The notes under the pieces: generated by a model | Database searches by the model: none | What the model was told of the DNA's origin: nothing | Seen by the model: the letters and a program-made list of their open reading frames with translations, nothing else | From: Methanobrevibacter sp. | Lineage (GTDB): Archaea; Methanobacteriota; Methanobacteria; Methanobacteriales; Methanobacteriaceae | NCBI GenBank assembly: GCA_021442885.1 | Contig: JABUVA010000005.1 | Span: 1 to 14,780 of the forward strand | Length of the DNA stretch: 14,780 bases | Direction of reading: 5' to 3' | In this document: positions 14,010 through 14,780 of the stretch, piece after piece | How the letters are laid out: every line of letters starts with the position of its first letter | Numbering within the stretch: position 1 is the stretch's first letter | Translations under genes and position numbers: made by a program

Positions 14010-14339
14010 TCAGTGGGTATTTTCATATGTTGTGATTCTTCCTTTTACTAATTCATCATCCCATTTATTTTCTAAGGCTATATAAACTAGTCCCCAGTCT
14101 GGAAGATTTGCACATTCATCAATTACCCAGTTTGAAACTTCATCTCCTGTAAAACGACATATTTCGATATCGTCGAATATTACAAAATTTTGTGGTTGTT
14201 TTGTGCAATATATTCTTTCATCTGCAATATTATATATTATGATGAAGTCTGTGTTTTCTGTTGCTTCATAAATAGCTACACTTGCTAAATCTTTTAATCT
14301 CTCTTGGAAATCTTTTTTAATTTTTTCAAATAATTCCAT
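14010..14339 (-). CDS. Small soluble acidic protein of unknown function
   Basis: A protein of 109 residues (112 from the alternative start at 14348). The N-terminal helix ELFEKIKKDFQERLKDLAS is followed by alternating strands with YEATENTDFIIIYNIADERI, QNFVIFDDIEICRF, an acidic helix DEVSNWVIDECANLPDWG, then LVYIALENKWDDELVKG. It has no membrane span, no signal and no motif I can name. The overall alpha-beta pattern resembles a small single-domain protein, but I assign no fold. AAGGAG sits two bases before the upstream ATG and eleven before the ATG at 14339; spacing favours the latter, though not decisively. It appears to be first in a minus-strand unit with the Cys/His-tailed membrane protein. 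Confidence 0.6.
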   Translation of the reverse strand: MELFEKIKKDFQERLKDLASVAIYEATENTDFIIIYNIADERIYCTKQPQNFVIFDDIEICRFTGDEVSNWVIDECANLPDWGLVYIALENKWDDELVKGRITTYENTH

Positions 14340-14780
14340 AGTTTTCATTACTCCTTTTTTTATACTTGTTATTATTTTGTTTATTATATGTTATTATTAT
14401 TTTGGTTTTTTAAAAAATATACGAAAAATACAATGATTTTTATAAATAGTTGAAAATACTTTTCTATTGATTAAAATTAAATAGAGATATCTATATATAT
14501 TTTTATAGTTAAACAACTATTTTAAGATTGATTTATTAATTATAATTAACAATTAGCTATTATTCCATTAATTATATTAACATGACTAAAATTAAAAACT
14601 AAATTATAAAAAGTATTTTTAATTTTTAATTAAGAAAAAATCATGTTTATGTTTCATTTAATTTTTCCATAATTCCTTACATATTAGTCTAAATATAACT
14701 ACTTTTATTTAATATTTAATTCTTAATTAAAGGATTTTTATGATTAGATTTAAATACTAGTAAATAAGAATATAATAACT
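14340..14780. other. Gene-free AT-rich stretch at the window end
   Basis: No credible coding frame or RNA gene. It should hold the promoter of the minus-strand unit: on the minus strand, CTATTTATAAAAATC (14434-14448) is box A-like but about 90 bases from the start. Short dyads are a 9-base inverted repeat AAATAGTTG/CAACTATTT (14445-14453 and 14514-14522), a palindrome TTAATTATAATTAA (14536-14549), and a 12-base inverted repeat TTTAATTAAGAA/TTCTTAATTAAA (14625-14636 and 14720-14731). At this AT content, repeats of that size can occur by chance. Confidence 0.6.

Noticed and set aside
14625..14731. 12-base inverted repeat TTTAATTAAGAA/TTCTTAATTAAA as a mobile-element end
   Set aside because: The arms are nearly pure A/T in a region of the same composition, so a chance match is plausible, and no element or duplication is visible.

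Overview
The window is very AT-rich archaeal DNA, and its gene content points to a hydrogenotrophic or methylotrophic methanogen of the order Methanobacteriales. The archaeal markers are deoxyhypusine synthase, the lumazine-synthase-type riboflavin synthase RibC, the methanofuran enzyme MfnB, an archaeal OMP decarboxylase, TATA-like box A elements, and GGTGAT or GGAGG ribosome sites. The extreme AT content with short AT-only spacers suggests Methanosphaera or a low-GC Methanobrevibacter; this genus call is inference.

Layout. (1) 1-338 is a gene-free leader with a promoter. (2) 339-2712 is a tight plus-strand operon: a winged-helix/CBS regulator, deoxyhypusine synthase (dys) and an unrecognised membrane protein. 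The last gene overlaps the convergent pyrF (minus) by four bases at the stop codons. (3) A divergent 178-base region leads into cbiM-cbiN-cbiQ-cbiO (3532-6182), a complete ECF cobalt importer. (4) 6231-7791 holds ribC, a GT2 glycosyltransferase and a DUF2304 membrane partner. (5) 7863-9717 is an overlapping redox pair: a protein with two CCG motifs (LutA/HdrB-like) and a LUD-domain protein with two 4Fe-4S motifs (LutB-like). (6) 9718-10242 is an AT-rich gap that contains a 380-base stretch bounded by 16-base inverted repeats. (7) 10243-10882 is an AbrB/PIN toxin-antitoxin pair. (8) 10883-11258 is a second gene-free stretch with a 19-base palindrome. (9) 11259-13473 is mfnB-guaB. A hairpin terminator follows, then two minus-strand genes of unknown function (13599-14339): a membrane-anchored Cys/His-tailed protein and a small acidic protein. 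(10) 14340-14780 is gene-free.

How the genes relate. Several supply coenzymes of methanogenesis: cobalt for cobamides (cbiMNQO), riboflavin for flavins and F420 (ribC), and the furan ring of methanofuran (mfnB). GuaB makes the guanine nucleotides from which riboflavin, F420 and methanopterin are built, so mfnB-guaB may be a cofactor-supply unit (inference). The GT2/DUF2304 pair probably acts in lipid-linked sugar transfer at the membrane. The redox pair is the most functionally open part: it has the LutA and LutB cores but no LutC and no lactate permease here.

Most genes look like ordinary core genes. The parts most worth following up are the redox pair, the inverted-repeat-bounded gap and toxin-antitoxin island, the membrane protein behind dys, the Cys/His-tailed surface protein, and the operator-like palindromes before cbiQ and mfnB.
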